Counted from the first letter of the stretch, positions 47,681 through 56,458 are shown. The stretch is DNA of 64,000 nucleotides from a virus (IMGVR_UViG_3300046474_000470:1-64000), one strand, 5' to 3'. Made by a program: numbers and translations. The notes: generated by a model not told the origin, from the sequence alone.

Positions 47681-48219
47681 GCGGGCCTCACTTCCGCGCG
47701 GCGGGCGCGGGCATCGGTCATACGGTAAATGGTGCCGCTCTCGCTGCGGATCTGCCAGGCGCGAGTCCAGCGGCTGACCACCCTGTACGGCTTGCCGCCG
47801 TAGACCAGCGTGTCGCCGATCTTGATCTTCGGCCGGGCCTTACGCGCAGCATGGTACTCGCGGCAGCGTCGGCGCCAGTCGATGGCGTGCTCGTAGGTGG
47901 TCTCGGTCAGGAGGTCGAGAATGCGCTCCGGGCAGCGGGCCTCGCAAGGTCCACAGCTCTCGTCCATGTCCTTGTAGCCGAAGCTGTACTCGTCCTTCGG
48001 CGCGAAGCCGAGCAGCAGGATTGCGGCCCAGACGCGGCGCTCGCCGGTCTCCTTGTGGACCTGCTCGACCGCAGCATACAGGGTGCGCAGCTCGACGATC
48101 GAGGTGTCGAGCACCTTGTATTCGTAAGGGGAATCAGACCAGCGGAACACGCCGGCGTGGTTGAGGATGAAGTCGGTAACCTTCAGCCCTTTCGGTTTGT
48201 GCATCCAGAGCCAGCCCAT
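47677..48219 (-). CDS. DUF6927-like protein
   Basis: 180 residues opening with MGWLWMHK and carrying GYKDMDESCGPCEARCPERI, a Cys-containing signature of a phage/plasmid family (name from memory). The C-terminal KIGDTLVYGGKPYRVV stretch is a small beta-barrel-like domain. Function unknown. Confidence 0.6.
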   Translation of the reverse strand: MGWLWMHKPKGLKVTDFILNHAGVFRWSDSPYEYKVLDTSIVELRTLYAAVEQVHKETGERRVWAAILLLGFAPKDEYSFGYKDMDESCGPCEARCPERILDLLTETTYEHAIDWRRRCREYHAARKARPKIKIGDTLVYGGKPYRVVSRWTRAWQIRSESGTIYRMTDARARRAEVRPA

Positions 48220-48533
48220 TATCTGCTCCCGTTCTCGATCGCCAGCAGCTGCTGGGCCTTGCCTTCGAGCGCCGTTGCTTCGGCCGTGGCCTTGGCGCGG
48301 ATATTGGCGGCCTGGGCGCGCAGCGCCACGACCGCATTGCCGATGATCTGGTCGGGCGGCAGCAGCGAGATGTCGATCTCGACAGTGCCGACGTTGACGT
48401 AACCCATGCTGGTCATGTCGACTCTGGAAAAGGTCAAATGGCCGACCAGCCTCTCAGCGTCGGTCAGGTCCTGGGGCTTGATGTATGCCAGGCTGTGGTT
48501 GGACAGGGAGATGTTCAGGGTCAGGGTGGTCAT
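48219..48533 (-). CDS. Hypothetical protein
   Basis: 104 residues. Beta-rich first half (TLTLNISLSNHSLAYI, VGTVEIDISLLP), Ala-rich helix second half (AANIRAKATAEATALEG). Stop overlaps the next ATG by one base. Confidence 0.6.
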   Translation of the reverse strand: MTTLTLNISLSNHSLAYIKPQDLTDAERLVGHLTFSRVDMTSMGYVNVGTVEIDISLLPPDQIIGNAVVALRAQAANIRAKATAEATALEGKAQQLLAIENGSR

Positions 48534-48877
48534 ACTTCCTCCGATTTGATGGTGAGTTCGTCTTCGTCCAGTTCGAAATAATCGAGCGAGAGCAGCTGGA
48601 TGCCGTACGAGCCGTCCAGCGGCGGCCAGCCCTCCTCCTCGCCGCGGCGCAGCCGGCCTTCCGGATCGAGGTCGGTGATCGTCATGCGGAAGGCATGCAG
48701 CGCAAGCATCGTCAGCACGGCCTTGCAGATGTTGCCGCGTGCGGCTCGCAGCCGCTCCTGGGCGCCGCTCCAGAAGTTGTTGATCTCGTGAAGCTTCTCG
48801 TCGGTCAGGATGCTGTGGTCGATCGTGACGACCATGTCGAAGGACCAGTCGTAGGTGAGGGTGTAGCGCTTTTTCAT
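48530..48877 (-). CDS. DUF2528-like protein
   Basis: 115 residues from the ATG at 48877. The KRYTLTYDWSFDMVVTIDH start and the LTMLALHAF helix resemble a small plasmid/phage family, named from memory. Acidic C terminus. A 200-residue upstream extension is spurious. Confidence 0.5.
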   Translation of the reverse strand: MKKRYTLTYDWSFDMVVTIDHSILTDEKLHEINNFWSGAQERLRAARGNICKAVLTMLALHAFRMTITDLDPEGRLRRGEEEGWPPLDGSYGIQLLSLDYFELDEDELTIKSEEV

Positions 48878-49647
48878 GCTTTCTCCTTGCCAGCCACCTG
48901 GAACTGCTCGAACGACACGCGGTCCTTGTAGCTGTTGATGTGGAAGTCGTTGCTGTAGTTGCGCAGCATGCTGGCCGCCAGCGACTCGGACTTGCAGATC
49001 GTGCGGTGGCAGATCTCGCCCTGCGTCCACAGCGCCACCTGCTCCGTTGTGGCGTGGTGATCCATCCAGTGCGCGAAGATCGCCTCGAACAGGCGCCAGC
49101 TGGTGCAGGCCGGGTGCGGCGCGTGGCGGGTGTTCGGGTACCGAGGATTCTCCTTCATCCAGCCGTTTTCCAGTCGGATGTACTGCGGCTCCTGCCTTCT
49201 GTCGCCCAGGACTTCCCGCAGATATTCCGCAAGGTTGCGCTCGGCGTGCACGGCCGCCGGCTGGCCGTTCCAGTCCTCGGCCCGGATGAAGCACTCGGCG
49301 TGATAGCCGGTCGCGTCGATCGCAGCGTCGGTCACGATGTGGGTGTGGCACAGGTTGACAACATGGTGGTCCGGGTAGCGCGGCGCGGCGATCTCGAAGG
49401 GCGCGCCGTCGTAGCCGGTGACCTTCTTCAGGAGGTCGTAGTAGGGCTGCAGGAACTCGAAGCCGACGTCGGCGAAGAGGTGGAGCCACGGGCGGTCACC
49501 ACCCATGACGATGTGCGTCATGGTGCCCTCGATCAGGGCGTCGGTGTGCTTCGTAATATCCATGCGGAAGTGCTCGCAGATCTCGGCCACTTCCTTGGCG
49601 GTGGTGGCGCGGATCAGCAGATCGGGGGAGCGGAGTTCGAATTCCAT
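48874..49647 (-). CDS. Hypothetical protein, 257 residues
   Basis: A soluble protein with many His residues (HHVVNLCHTHIVTD, AHWMDHHATTEQ), which could bind metal, though no known motif is complete. One of the larger unassigned accessory proteins. ATGA link to the downstream gene. Confidence 0.6.
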   Translation of the reverse strand: MEFELRSPDLLIRATTAKEVAEICEHFRMDITKHTDALIEGTMTHIVMGGDRPWLHLFADVGFEFLQPYYDLLKKVTGYDGAPFEIAAPRYPDHHVVNLCHTHIVTDAAIDATGYHAECFIRAEDWNGQPAAVHAERNLAEYLREVLGDRRQEPQYIRLENGWMKENPRYPNTRHAPHPACTSWRLFEAIFAHWMDHHATTEQVALWTQGEICHRTICKSESLAASMLRNYSNDFHINSYKDRVSFEQFQVAGKEKA

Positions 49648-49650
49648 GGC

Positions 49651-49911
49651 TCAGCCCTCCTTCTTCACGCCGTAGCCCAGCAGCACGACCTCGCGGCGCA
49701 CTTCGACCGGCACCCAGGTGACCTTGCGCTCGGCGAGCGCTGCCACTTCCTTGCGGTCGCCGCGCGGCCCGGGGTTGTTGCGCACCGTGGCGTGCTCGAT
49801 ATCCGCCACCGGCGTGATGGTGATGTGCTGACCGGTGTGGGTCTGGGTGCTGCTGATGTAGAGGAACTGGCCGTCCGGCTGGACGGCGACAAAGCCTTGG
49901 GTAGTTTTCAT
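49651..49911 (-). CDS. Hypothetical protein
   Basis: 86 residues, beta-rich (GFVAVQPDGQFLYISST, VTWVPVEVRREVVLLGY) with a basic middle. It is followed and preceded by small gaps rather than overlaps. Function unknown. Confidence 0.6.
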   Translation of the reverse strand: MKTTQGFVAVQPDGQFLYISSTQTHTGQHITITPVADIEHATVRNNPGPRGDRKEVAALAERKVTWVPVEVRREVVLLGYGVKKEG

Positions 49912-49950
49912 TGGATGCTTTCAGGGTTGGTGGTTGGGAGGGAGGGATGG

Positions 49951-50739
49951 TTAAGCTGCGATGCCAGTGATTTCTTCGAGGGTGCGCTTCTTGCCGTTCT
50001 TCGGCATCATCATGACCTGACCCGTCGAGCGCTCGAGGGCCGAGTAGTTGCGATAGACGTCCGGGTCGTTGACCAGCTCCGGATGGTCGCGCACCAGCTC
50101 TGCGGCGCGGCGCAGATCCTCGTCCTGCGAGTAGATGCAGAAGACGCAGGAGAAGCGCCGCATGCCCATGCGGTAGACGACGTGCGGCTGCTGGCCAGCG
50201 GCGTCGATGGCGTCGAACACCTGCTGCTCGGACCAAGCATGGATCGGCAGCCATTCGTACCATTCGCGGCCGGCACGGCTGTTGGTCGTGTCAAAGCGGA
50301 ACGGCGCCATCTTCTTGCGGGTGACCGACTCTTCCGCACGGAGCCCCATGCAGTTGACGATCAGATGCCAGGCCGGGTGGCCGGCCGCTTTCCGCTCGTA
50401 GGTCAGGTGGCGGATCAGCTTCGTGATCGGGCCGCGCTTCAGGTCCGAGGTGCACTGGCGCTGCGCTGGGCTGGGGAACATACCGCGTTCCTCGACCATC
50501 TGCAAGAGGTCACGTCGCGCCTTGACCACATGCAGCGGCTCACCGGTGGTGGTCGCCTGGATGTGCTCGACGGCGCCGGCCCACTCCACGCGGCCCAGAT
50601 CAGCGTGCACGATCACCAGCTGCTTGTGAGGCACCAGCGCTGCCAGCAGCAGGTAAGCCGCTTGTGAGTCTTTACCGCCGGAGTGGTTGACGACAAAGAG
50701 AGCGCCGCGGGCGACGAGGTCTTTGATTTGTTCGATCAT
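49951..50739 (-). CDS. PAPS reductase-like PP-loop protein
   Basis: 262 residues. NHSGGKDSQAAYLL is the PP-loop of adenine nucleotide alpha-hydrolases. VIVHADLGRVEWAG, then RQCTSDLKRGPI and RFSCVFCIYSQDEDLRRAA match the phosphoadenosine phosphosulfate reductase family. Phage members are common but of uncertain role; sulfur activation for DNA or RNA modification or nucleotide metabolism is possible. Three Cys are placed for an Fe-S or redox site. Confidence 0.8.
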   Translation of the reverse strand: MIEQIKDLVARGALFVVNHSGGKDSQAAYLLLAALVPHKQLVIVHADLGRVEWAGAVEHIQATTTGEPLHVVKARRDLLQMVEERGMFPSPAQRQCTSDLKRGPITKLIRHLTYERKAAGHPAWHLIVNCMGLRAEESVTRKKMAPFRFDTTNSRAGREWYEWLPIHAWSEQQVFDAIDAAGQQPHVVYRMGMRRFSCVFCIYSQDEDLRRAAELVRDHPELVNDPDVYRNYSALERSTGQVMMMPKNGKKRTLEEITGIAA

Positions 50740-51020
50740 TCGTGATCTCCTTCGTCAGGGTTGACGGCATCCCGGTAATCGGCTTGCGTCATGCCGTGAA
50801 TGTTGTAGAACTCGGCGTCGTACTCGCGGCCGGTCAGCCCGTCGAGCTCCGGGTCGCGATAGGTGGGCGCCGCGCGCGGCGGGTATTGGTAGCCGCGGTT
50901 CGGCGGGCAGCTGGGTGCATGCTTGGTCACCCAGCGACCGCCGACCATGTTGGTCTCGCCAGCGCCGACCGCCACCGGCTGGCGACAGGCGGCGCAGATG
51001 GATTCGAATTTGTTGATCAT
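50736..51020 (-). CDS. Small zinc-binding-like protein
   Basis: 94 residues. CAACRQPV near the start and CPP later suggest a partial zinc ribbon; GREYDAEFYNIHGMTQADY follows. ATGA-coupled to the PAPS-reductase-like gene, so it may be its partner. Confidence 0.6.
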   Translation of the reverse strand: MINKFESICAACRQPVAVGAGETNMVGGRWVTKHAPSCPPNRGYQYPPRAAPTYRDPELDGLTGREYDAEFYNIHGMTQADYRDAVNPDEGDHE

Positions 51021-51259
51021 GGTCGATAGTCCGAAACTTGATAGCTGTACAGCCCGCAGATGTCCAGCTTCTCGCTGTCGTCGCGGGCCACCTGCGTGAC
51101 CAGGGTGGCCACGATGTCCTTGAGGATGTCCAGCTGCTGCTGAACCGAGCCGTCCGTCTGCTCGCGGATCGCAAGGTCTATCAGCTGCCGGGTCGAGCCG
51201 ATCTGCGTCATGCCCTCGTTCGAGTGCTTGACGCCTTCAACCCAGAATTCATGCGTCAT
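51017..51259 (-). CDS. Hypothetical protein
   Basis: 80 residues, helical in the middle (QQQLDILKDIVATLVTQVAR). The start EFWVEGVKHSNEGMTQIG resembles short phage proteins of unknown role. Confidence 0.6.
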   Translation of the reverse strand: MTHEFWVEGVKHSNEGMTQIGSTRQLIDLAIREQTDGSVQQQLDILKDIVATLVTQVARDDSEKLDICGLYSYQVSDYRP

Positions 51260-51567
51260 GGCTGCCGCTCCGACTTCTCGGCCGCCAGCCGCAGCGCCTC
51301 CAGTTCGTTCTGGCGCTCACGGGAGGCGCGCGCGGCGCCCACCATCTTCACGTTGCCCATGTGGAGCGGAATCTGCGGGATGCATTCGATCGTGATGACG
51401 AGGCCCCAGCTGGCAGCGCCGTCGATCAGGCCTTGCAACTCCTTGCGGGCCGCGACCAGGCTCTGCTCGGTCACCTGCAACTGGCGCTCGTACATCTTGC
51501 GCTCGTGCGTCTTGGTGGTGTCGGCGTGCGCCGCAAGGAGGTCGTCGATCGGTCGTTTAGATGTCAT
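51256..51567 (-). CDS. Coiled-coil hypothetical protein
   Basis: 103 residues from the ATG at 51567. Helical throughout (HERKMYERQLQVTEQSLVAA, RASRERQNELEALRL), with a short hydrophobic centre. Overlaps the upstream gene by 11 bases. Confidence 0.6.
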   Translation of the reverse strand: MTSKRPIDDLLAAHADTTKTHERKMYERQLQVTEQSLVAARKELQGLIDGAASWGLVITIECIPQIPLHMGNVKMVGAARASRERQNELEALRLAAEKSERQP

Positions 51568-52582
51568 GGCTGGTCTCCCAGTTGCTGCTGCTGCCGAGGA
51601 TCTCGCCGCCGGGGAGCGTGCCCGGGTCGAGCAGGATGACGAGGCACTTGCCGATATCGACGTTGCCGTCGGCGTCGCGCAGCTCGTCCTTGGAATCGAC
51701 GCCGTCTTCATGCACGGCGGCGGCCGCCAACAGACGCTCCGGATCGTGGATCTTCACGTTCAGCGTGAAGTCGTAGTAGTGGCGCTGCGCCGGCGGGGCG
51801 AAGTCGGCGGCGGTGGCGGTCGGCAGATACTTGATGCTGTTCCAGCACCACCAGCCGGCGCCGATGTCCCAGGCCTTCTCGCCGTTGGGCATGATGGTCG
51901 GAGCGTAGCGCGTGGCCTGATTCTCCGTATCCTCGTCCATGTCGATGACGATCACGTTATCGCCTTCCCAGTGCATCGGCATCAGCGCGCCGTCTTCGGT
52001 CGCCTGGCGGATCAGCTCGTCGACGGCGGCGCGCTCGAAGAAGGGCTTCGACCAGCCGTTCCACAGGTCGCCGTTGCCCCAGCAGGCAAGCCGCTCGTCG
52101 TCTTTCATCCAGTCGGCGTCGACGAGCCCCTGGCGGTAGGTCGGCGGCTCCGTCATCTCGCGGAAGGTCTCGAAGAATTTGTCGCGCAGCATGCGGTGCG
52201 AGAAGCCGCCGCCGGCGGTATTGAATTCGACACTGCCGGTGCCTAGGCGCGAGATCGCCACGCGGCGGCCATCTTTGTCAACCCAGACCTTCTTCGTGGC
52301 GTCGTTCAGGTAGTAGGTGGTGGCGTGGTCCCAGGCTGCGTTCCAGAGGCCGCGATCGGCCTCGCCTTGGGCAGTATCGTTCATCACCATCGGGCGCTCC
52401 ATCACGTCCTCGAAAGCGCTGGCCATTACCATGTTGGCGTCGCAGAAGTCGTGACTGTGGCAGGTGCCGGGGTCCATCTCGGCGGTGTTGCGGCGCAGGA
52501 CCTCGGCGAATTGCTCTTCGGTCAGGACGTTCTCCAGCTGCTGCGCGAACATCTGGGCGATATTTACGACGGTTTGGGTCAT
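51557..52582 (-). CDS. Hypothetical protein, 341 residues
   Basis: The N-terminal part has GTCHSHDFCDANMVMASAF, a Cys/His segment recurring in small phage proteins. The middle is Trp-rich and the C-terminal part acidic. It may be a fusion of two or more small accessory domains, since such segments often occur alone. Function unknown. Confidence 0.6.
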   Translation of the reverse strand: MTQTVVNIAQMFAQQLENVLTEEQFAEVLRRNTAEMDPGTCHSHDFCDANMVMASAFEDVMERPMVMNDTAQGEADRGLWNAAWDHATTYYLNDATKKVWVDKDGRRVAISRLGTGSVEFNTAGGGFSHRMLRDKFFETFREMTEPPTYRQGLVDADWMKDDERLACWGNGDLWNGWSKPFFERAAVDELIRQATEDGALMPMHWEGDNVIVIDMDEDTENQATRYAPTIMPNGEKAWDIGAGWWCWNSIKYLPTATAADFAPPAQRHYYDFTLNVKIHDPERLLAAAAVHEDGVDSKDELRDADGNVDIGKCLVILLDPGTLPGGEILGSSSNWETSHDI

Positions 52583-53013
52583 GGGTGGCTCCCTTTAATT
52601 TCGTCAAGTTCGGACTGCAGATCTTCGATCTCGCATTCGGCATGGGCCGTCAGTTCAGGGTCGTCCTCGCGGTCGATGTAGGCCTGCAGCTTCCCGATTG
52701 TCTGCTCGATCACGCTGCCGGTTTGCGGCTTGAAGGTGGCGTCAGGGTATTCCTCCTGCACTTTCAGGCAGGCCATCTCGTCATCGTCGGCACGCACGAA
52801 GAAGAAAGCCAGCTCCTCGCCGTCGAGCTCGGCGCGGGCGGCCCACAGGTTGTCGGGCAGCCCGAAATACGCCCCGCCAGCGTCATACCCTCCGTCGATC
52901 AGCGGCACGCGCTCGAGCTCGAACTCGAGATCGTCCATGCCGTGGGCGTGATGCTCGCGGCGGCCCATCGGCGCGCCGCGGCTGCAGTTCATTTCGGGCA
53001 GGCGGATGGGCAT
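52579..53013 (-). CDS. Hypothetical acidic protein
   Basis: 144 residues, strongly acidic. A fold with LWAARAELDGEELAFFFVRA precedes a C-terminal helix (AECEIEDLQSELDEIKG). An internal ATG near residue 26 (MDDLEF) is an alternative start. DNA mimicry is conceivable but unsupported. Confidence 0.6.
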   Translation of the reverse strand: MPIRLPEMNCSRGAPMGRREHHAHGMDDLEFELERVPLIDGGYDAGGAYFGLPDNLWAARAELDGEELAFFFVRADDDEMACLKVQEEYPDATFKPQTGSVIEQTIGKLQAYIDREDDPELTAHAECEIEDLQSELDEIKGSHP

Positions 53014-53014
53014 G

Positions 53015-53230
53015 CTATCTCCTCTTGTAGACGTGAAGGTCGACCAGATAGGTCAGGGTGGCAAGGTGGTCGAGGATCTCCTGTGCCGACTTGAAGTTGC
53101 CGGGCGCGGCATAGACGGCGTCGACCGTCTGGACGACGAACGTACCGACCTGCACGCCCAGCTGCCCGGAGAGGCCGGCGCCGCGCAGGCTGTCCAGCCG
53201 CTTCTCGACCTCTTTCGTGATAGCAGCCAT
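53015..53230 (-). CDS. Small helical protein
   Basis: 71 residues from the ATG at 53230. Helices KEVEKRLDSLRGA and SAQEILDHLATLTYLVDLHV. An upstream extension is Arg/Thr-rich and rejected. Confidence 0.6.
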   Translation of the reverse strand: MAAITKEVEKRLDSLRGAGLSGQLGVQVGTFVVQTVDAVYAAPGNFKSAQEILDHLATLTYLVDLHVYKRR

Positions 53231-53231
53231 G

Positions 53232-53480
53232 TCAGGCCTCGCCATCGTCGCGGAACTCCAGTTCGTCCATCCGGTATTCGTTGCCGTCCTCGTCAAGGTA
53301 CAGCAACTGGCCAGTGGTCGAGCACGTCTGCGTTTTCTGGCTGTCCCAGAACACCTTGGTGCTGCCTTCCCAGATCGGCTCGTTCTTCTCGTCGAAGCCG
53401 GAGATATTGGCCCGGGCCGTAAGCCTTTCGAGGGTGCCAATGATCTGGGTATCGGTACCCTTCACGTATGCTTGCTTCAT
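53232..53480 (-). CDS. Small beta-rich protein
   Basis: 82 residues, acidic at the end. KVFWDSQKTQTC and LYLDEDGNEYRMDELEF are typical of small SH3-like accessory proteins. Function unknown. Confidence 0.6.
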   Translation of the reverse strand: MKQAYVKGTDTQIIGTLERLTARANISGFDEKNEPIWEGSTKVFWDSQKTQTCSTTGQLLYLDEDGNEYRMDELEFRDDGEA

Positions 53481-53731
53481 TTGTCACTCTCCTTTTCTTG
53501 TTCAAGCAGGTGCGCCACGGCGCGGCCGCGCTGGTAGATGGTGTCGAAGTCGACGCCGTTCTCGTAGCTGCGCGGCCCAGCATTGTCAAAGCCGCGCTGC
53601 CAGTTCGCCCGGCTCATCGGCAGGCTGAAGACGTTGAGGTCGTTGCCGTACTGGCGGTGGCGCCGGATGTCGTCCTTCGCAAGCTCCTCGGCCTCGGCGC
53701 GGATGCCTTCGGGTGTAGTGGGGCGGCCCAT
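53477..53731 (-). CDS. Small hypothetical protein
   Basis: 84 residues. Helical start (EGIRAEAEELAKDDIRRH), then SRANWQRGFDNAG, a motif found in ribosome-modulation-factor-like small proteins (NPYxxxxWxxGW relatives); that link is tentative. Confidence 0.6.
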   Translation of the reverse strand: MGRPTTPEGIRAEAEELAKDDIRRHRQYGNDLNVFSLPMSRANWQRGFDNAGPRSYENGVDFDTIYQRGRAVAHLLEQEKESDK

Positions 53732-53732
53732 G

Positions 53733-54191
53733 TCATTCTCCTTTCAGTTTGTCAAGGCTGCGTTGCAGGATGCTGCCCAGGTGCCCGGGGTGGAGCTCCT
53801 CGGCGCCGGCCAGCAGGGCTTCGGCCTTCTCTGCCACGTCCACCAGCGTCGGCAGCCGGTTCAGCAGCGGCATGTAGCGGGCGATGACGTCGACCGTGTC
53901 GGCGCCGCTGACCGGCTCGTCGGCGTTGAAGCCGAGGCCTTCGAGTGCAGCGACCAGCAGCCGGGCCTGGGCGCCGATCTGGGTGGTAGGCGCCGCCACC
54001 GGCAGCACGCTGAAGTCGAAGTCGCGGATGAGGGCGGCGTCCTTGCAGTCGTCGGCATCCATGCAGCTGTCGTCCGCGTCTTCGTGCGCCAAGGTCTGGC
54101 CAAGGGACAGCGCCTTGTTCACCAGTTCGGCCACACGCTCGTTGCGCAGCATGGCGTCGGTGGTGACGATCAGTTCGAGTGCGTGTTTCAT
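53733..54191 (-). CDS. Hypothetical protein
   Basis: 152 residues from the ATG at 54191, chosen over a start at 54206 because it overlaps the upstream TGA as ATGA. An acidic, Cys-containing patch (HEDADDSCMDADDCKD) lies near residue 45; the rest is helical. Confidence 0.6.
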   Translation of the reverse strand: MKHALELIVTTDAMLRNERVAELVNKALSLGQTLAHEDADDSCMDADDCKDAALIRDFDFSVLPVAAPTTQIGAQARLLVAALEGLGFNADEPVSGADTVDVIARYMPLLNRLPTLVDVAEKAEALLAGAEELHPGHLGSILQRSLDKLKGE

Positions 54192-54388
54192 CGCACCACC
54201 TTCCATTCCTGCGCCTCGACGTCCCAGGTCACGCGCTGCATGCTGTGGAAATGGTGGCCAGGCACGATGAACTGGCCAACCTTGTAGAAGCCGGTGGCCT
54301 CGAACGCCATGATGTCTTCGTCCTTGCCGCGCACCAGCAGCGTCTGGATGCTGTCGGGGCCGTTGTCTTTATCCTGGATAATCTGCAT
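54188..54388 (-). CDS. Small hypothetical protein
   Basis: 66 residues. FYKVGQFIVPGHHFHSMQRV is the main feature. AAGGAG lies 6 bases upstream of the ATG. Function unknown. Confidence 0.6.
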   Translation of the reverse strand: MQIIQDKDNGPDSIQTLLVRGKDEDIMAFEATGFYKVGQFIVPGHHFHSMQRVTWDVEAQEWKVVR

Positions 54389-54391
54389 GTG

Positions 54392-54700
54392 CTACTCCTT
54401 GTAGAGGGAAAGGCCGGGCCAGGTGTCGGCGTCGACGTCGAGCATGATCCAGCCGGTATTGGTGTGCGGCTGCAGCGCGCGGAAAACGTGCTGCAGGTCG
54501 ACGGGCAGGCCGTAGAATTCGTCGCGCTGCTCGGCGTCGGCGCAGGCCTCGCAGGCCGGGATCCGGAGGAAGAAGCCGTCCTCGTACTGGGCGATCCAGA
54601 AAGGCGGCTCGGCCTCGTCACGCTTGACGCGCAGCCAGTGCAGGGTGCGCTGTGACAGGTGGCGCAGCGCGATGGCCGGCATGGCGATCTGACGGATCAT
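54392..54700 (-). CDS. Hypothetical protein
   Basis: 102 residues. CEACADAEQRDEFYG and PHTNTGWIMLDVDADTWPG are visible; a similar TNTGW segment occurs in the gene at 57028, hinting at a shared small domain. Function unknown. Confidence 0.6.
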   Translation of the reverse strand: MIRQIAMPAIALRHLSQRTLHWLRVKRDEAEPPFWIAQYEDGFFLRIPACEACADAEQRDEFYGLPVDLQHVFRALQPHTNTGWIMLDVDADTWPGLSLYKE

Positions 54701-54918
54701 AGCGGCTCCCCATCCACAGGCTCGCCGTCAATCTCGTAGAGGTCGACGTCGCCTTCGACGCTGACCTCGCACAGGATCGGCTCGCCGCCCGGCCAGCAGC
54801 CGAGGTTGGCGCTGGCACCGTCGACCTGTTCGCGAAGCAGATCGGCTGCAGCTTCCTTGGTGTCGGCCTTGACGCGGATGGCGCAGACGAGGGTGGTGTC
54901 AAATGCGAATTCAGGCAT
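54697..54918 (-). CDS. Small beta-alpha protein
   Basis: 73 residues. TTLVCAIRVKADTKEAAADLL then CEVSVEGDVDLYEIDGE, a strand-helix-strand pattern common in phage accessory proteins. ATGA link to the next gene. Confidence 0.6.
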   Translation of the reverse strand: MPEFAFDTTLVCAIRVKADTKEAAADLLREQVDGASANLGCWPGGEPILCEVSVEGDVDLYEIDGEPVDGEPL

Positions 54919-54926
54919 AGCTGTTC

Positions 54927-55640
54927 CTAGTTGTTGAACCAGGCCACATGCGTGGCCCAGTCGGGTTTCGGGGTGGACCAGACGCTGTGGTCCATGCTGC
55001 GGCCTTCAGCAGTGGCCCAGTAGCCGTCGCCGTCGGAGCGGATGAAGCCGCTAGTCCTGCGGCACTGCTCGAACTCGTCAACCGTAAGCAGATCACCGCA
55101 GCTTCTATCGTGAGGCGTGAGCACGGGCACGGTCGGCGCCCAGTCGCCCCAGCTTTGCTCGCTGGCACGCCACTCGCACAGCTTGTCGAAGCGATCAGGC
55201 AGCGGCATCTCCTGCCATGTTGCGTGGGGATGCTCCAGGCCGCTGAAGACGATGCCGGCGCAGTCGCCAGTGGTGATGCCGACCTGGTCCATCACGCTGC
55301 GCAGCGCCTCGTCGAGGTCGTTGATGTTGGCTGCGACGTTGAGCATCTCGTCGGTGATGGCGTCGCCGGCGCGGCGCGTCGCCGGCTCGTCTTCGATCTC
55401 GGATATAGCGATCAAGCTCTCGTTTTCAGCGTCGATGTCGATCTGGGAGGGCAGGTTGAGACGCTCGCACAGGGCGTCGATCTGATCGTCGTCGAGCGGC
55501 GTGACGGCGCCGCAGTTGGTGGCGATGTCGATCAGGTTGCTCGGCACGGTACCGAGCCGCTGCAACTCGATCTGGTAGCCGCGCAGCGCGGCCAGCACGG
55601 TGGCGTGCTCGGCGGGGTTGAGGGCGTAGAGGGTGGTCAT
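54927..55640 (-). CDS. Hypothetical protein, 237 residues
   Basis: A helical start (NPAEHATVLAALRGYQIEL) precedes an acidic middle and a Trp-rich C terminus (STPKPDWATHVAWF). The parts look like separate small domains joined. Function unknown. Confidence 0.6.
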   Translation of the reverse strand: MTTLYALNPAEHATVLAALRGYQIELQRLGTVPSNLIDIATNCGAVTPLDDDQIDALCERLNLPSQIDIDAENESLIAISEIEDEPATRRAGDAITDEMLNVAANINDLDEALRSVMDQVGITTGDCAGIVFSGLEHPHATWQEMPLPDRFDKLCEWRASEQSWGDWAPTVPVLTPHDRSCGDLLTVDEFEQCRRTSGFIRSDGDGYWATAEGRSMDHSVWSTPKPDWATHVAWFNN

Positions 55641-55849
55641 GGGTTCTCCTCGTCAATCTGGGCCTCGACCCAGTCCCAGTAGCCGCGGATCGTGATCCGC
55701 TGCGCGACGGCTTGGCGCCAGTCCCAGGCCGAATAGCGTGGGTGCTCGCCATCGCGCTCATCGTTGCTGGGCGTCGTGTACTTTTGGCGCAGTTCGTCAG
55801 CCGTCAGCAGCCGGTCGTCACGCGCAAGTTCGGGCGGGTAGTGGCTCAT
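55637..55849 (-). CDS. Small hypothetical protein
   Basis: 70 residues from the ATG at 55849. RDDRLLTADELRQKYTTP and WDWRQAVAQRITIRGYWDW. Links by ATGA on both sides. Confidence 0.6.
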   Translation of the reverse strand: MSHYPPELARDDRLLTADELRQKYTTPSNDERDGEHPRYSAWDWRQAVAQRITIRGYWDWVEAQIDEENP

Positions 55850-56064
55850 GCTTGTGTCTCCACTTCGTAATGCGTCCGGGCCCGCTCGAGCATGGCGTTG
55901 AAGTCCTGCTCGTTGCGGTCGGCCCAGTGCATCAGGTTGCAAAGCAGGTCGCCGAGGGCGTCTTCGCGGTCGGTGTTGGTCGCCATCTCGAAGTTGGCGA
56001 TCGCGATCTCGGCCCATTCGGCGCGGGCGTCGTTCTGTCCTTCGGGGTCGGGTGGCAGGTTCAT
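55846..56064 (-). CDS. Small hypothetical protein
   Basis: 72 residues from the ATG at 56064. DALGDLLCNLMHWADRNEQDF is a conserved-looking helix seen in many small phage proteins. Function unknown. Confidence 0.6.
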   Translation of the reverse strand: MNLPPDPEGQNDARAEWAEIAIANFEMATNTDREDALGDLLCNLMHWADRNEQDFNAMLERARTHYEVETQA

Positions 56065-56261
56065 TTCATCTCCTTGGGTTGGTAATAGGCGACCTCGCCG
56101 GTCCAGGCGAAAGGCCAGGTGTCCAGCTTCACGCCGGCGCGGCCGGTGAGCAGCATGCGCGGCGGCCAGCCGGGCCACTCAGTGTTGGCCATCTCGTGGT
56201 TGACGACGGTGCCGTCGCCGTGCGGCGTGGTGACGCGGGCGCCGATGACGGGAAGGGTCAC
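56061..56261 (-). CDS. Small beta-barrel-like protein
   Basis: 66 residues. VIGARVTTPHGDGTVVNHE resembles the SH3-like opening of small phage proteins, with a Trp/Pro-rich end. ATGA overlaps. Confidence 0.6.
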   Translation of the reverse strand: MTLPVIGARVTTPHGDGTVVNHEMANTEWPGWPPRMLLTGRAGVKLDTWPFAWTGEVAYYQPKEMK

Positions 56262-56458
56262 GGCCGGACCCTCCCGTCCGACAGCTTGAGCATCTCGACG
56301 TACTCGTGCAGCCGCTTCTTCGCCACGCGCAGAGCTTCTTTGATAGCCGGCACGTCCTCCGGGTAAGTGGCGCCCTTGTTGGCGTCGGCGATCGAGGCGT
56401 TGACGAACTTTGTGATGCGCTTCTTCAGTTCGCGGGCTTCGCTGGTGGTGATGGTCAT
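56258..56458 (-). CDS. Small helical protein
   Basis: 66 residues, basic and helical (ARELKKRITKFVNASIADA, EALRVAKKRLHEYVEML). Function unknown. Confidence 0.6.
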   Translation of the reverse strand: MTITTSEARELKKRITKFVNASIADANKGATYPEDVPAIKEALRVAKKRLHEYVEMLKLSDGRVRP

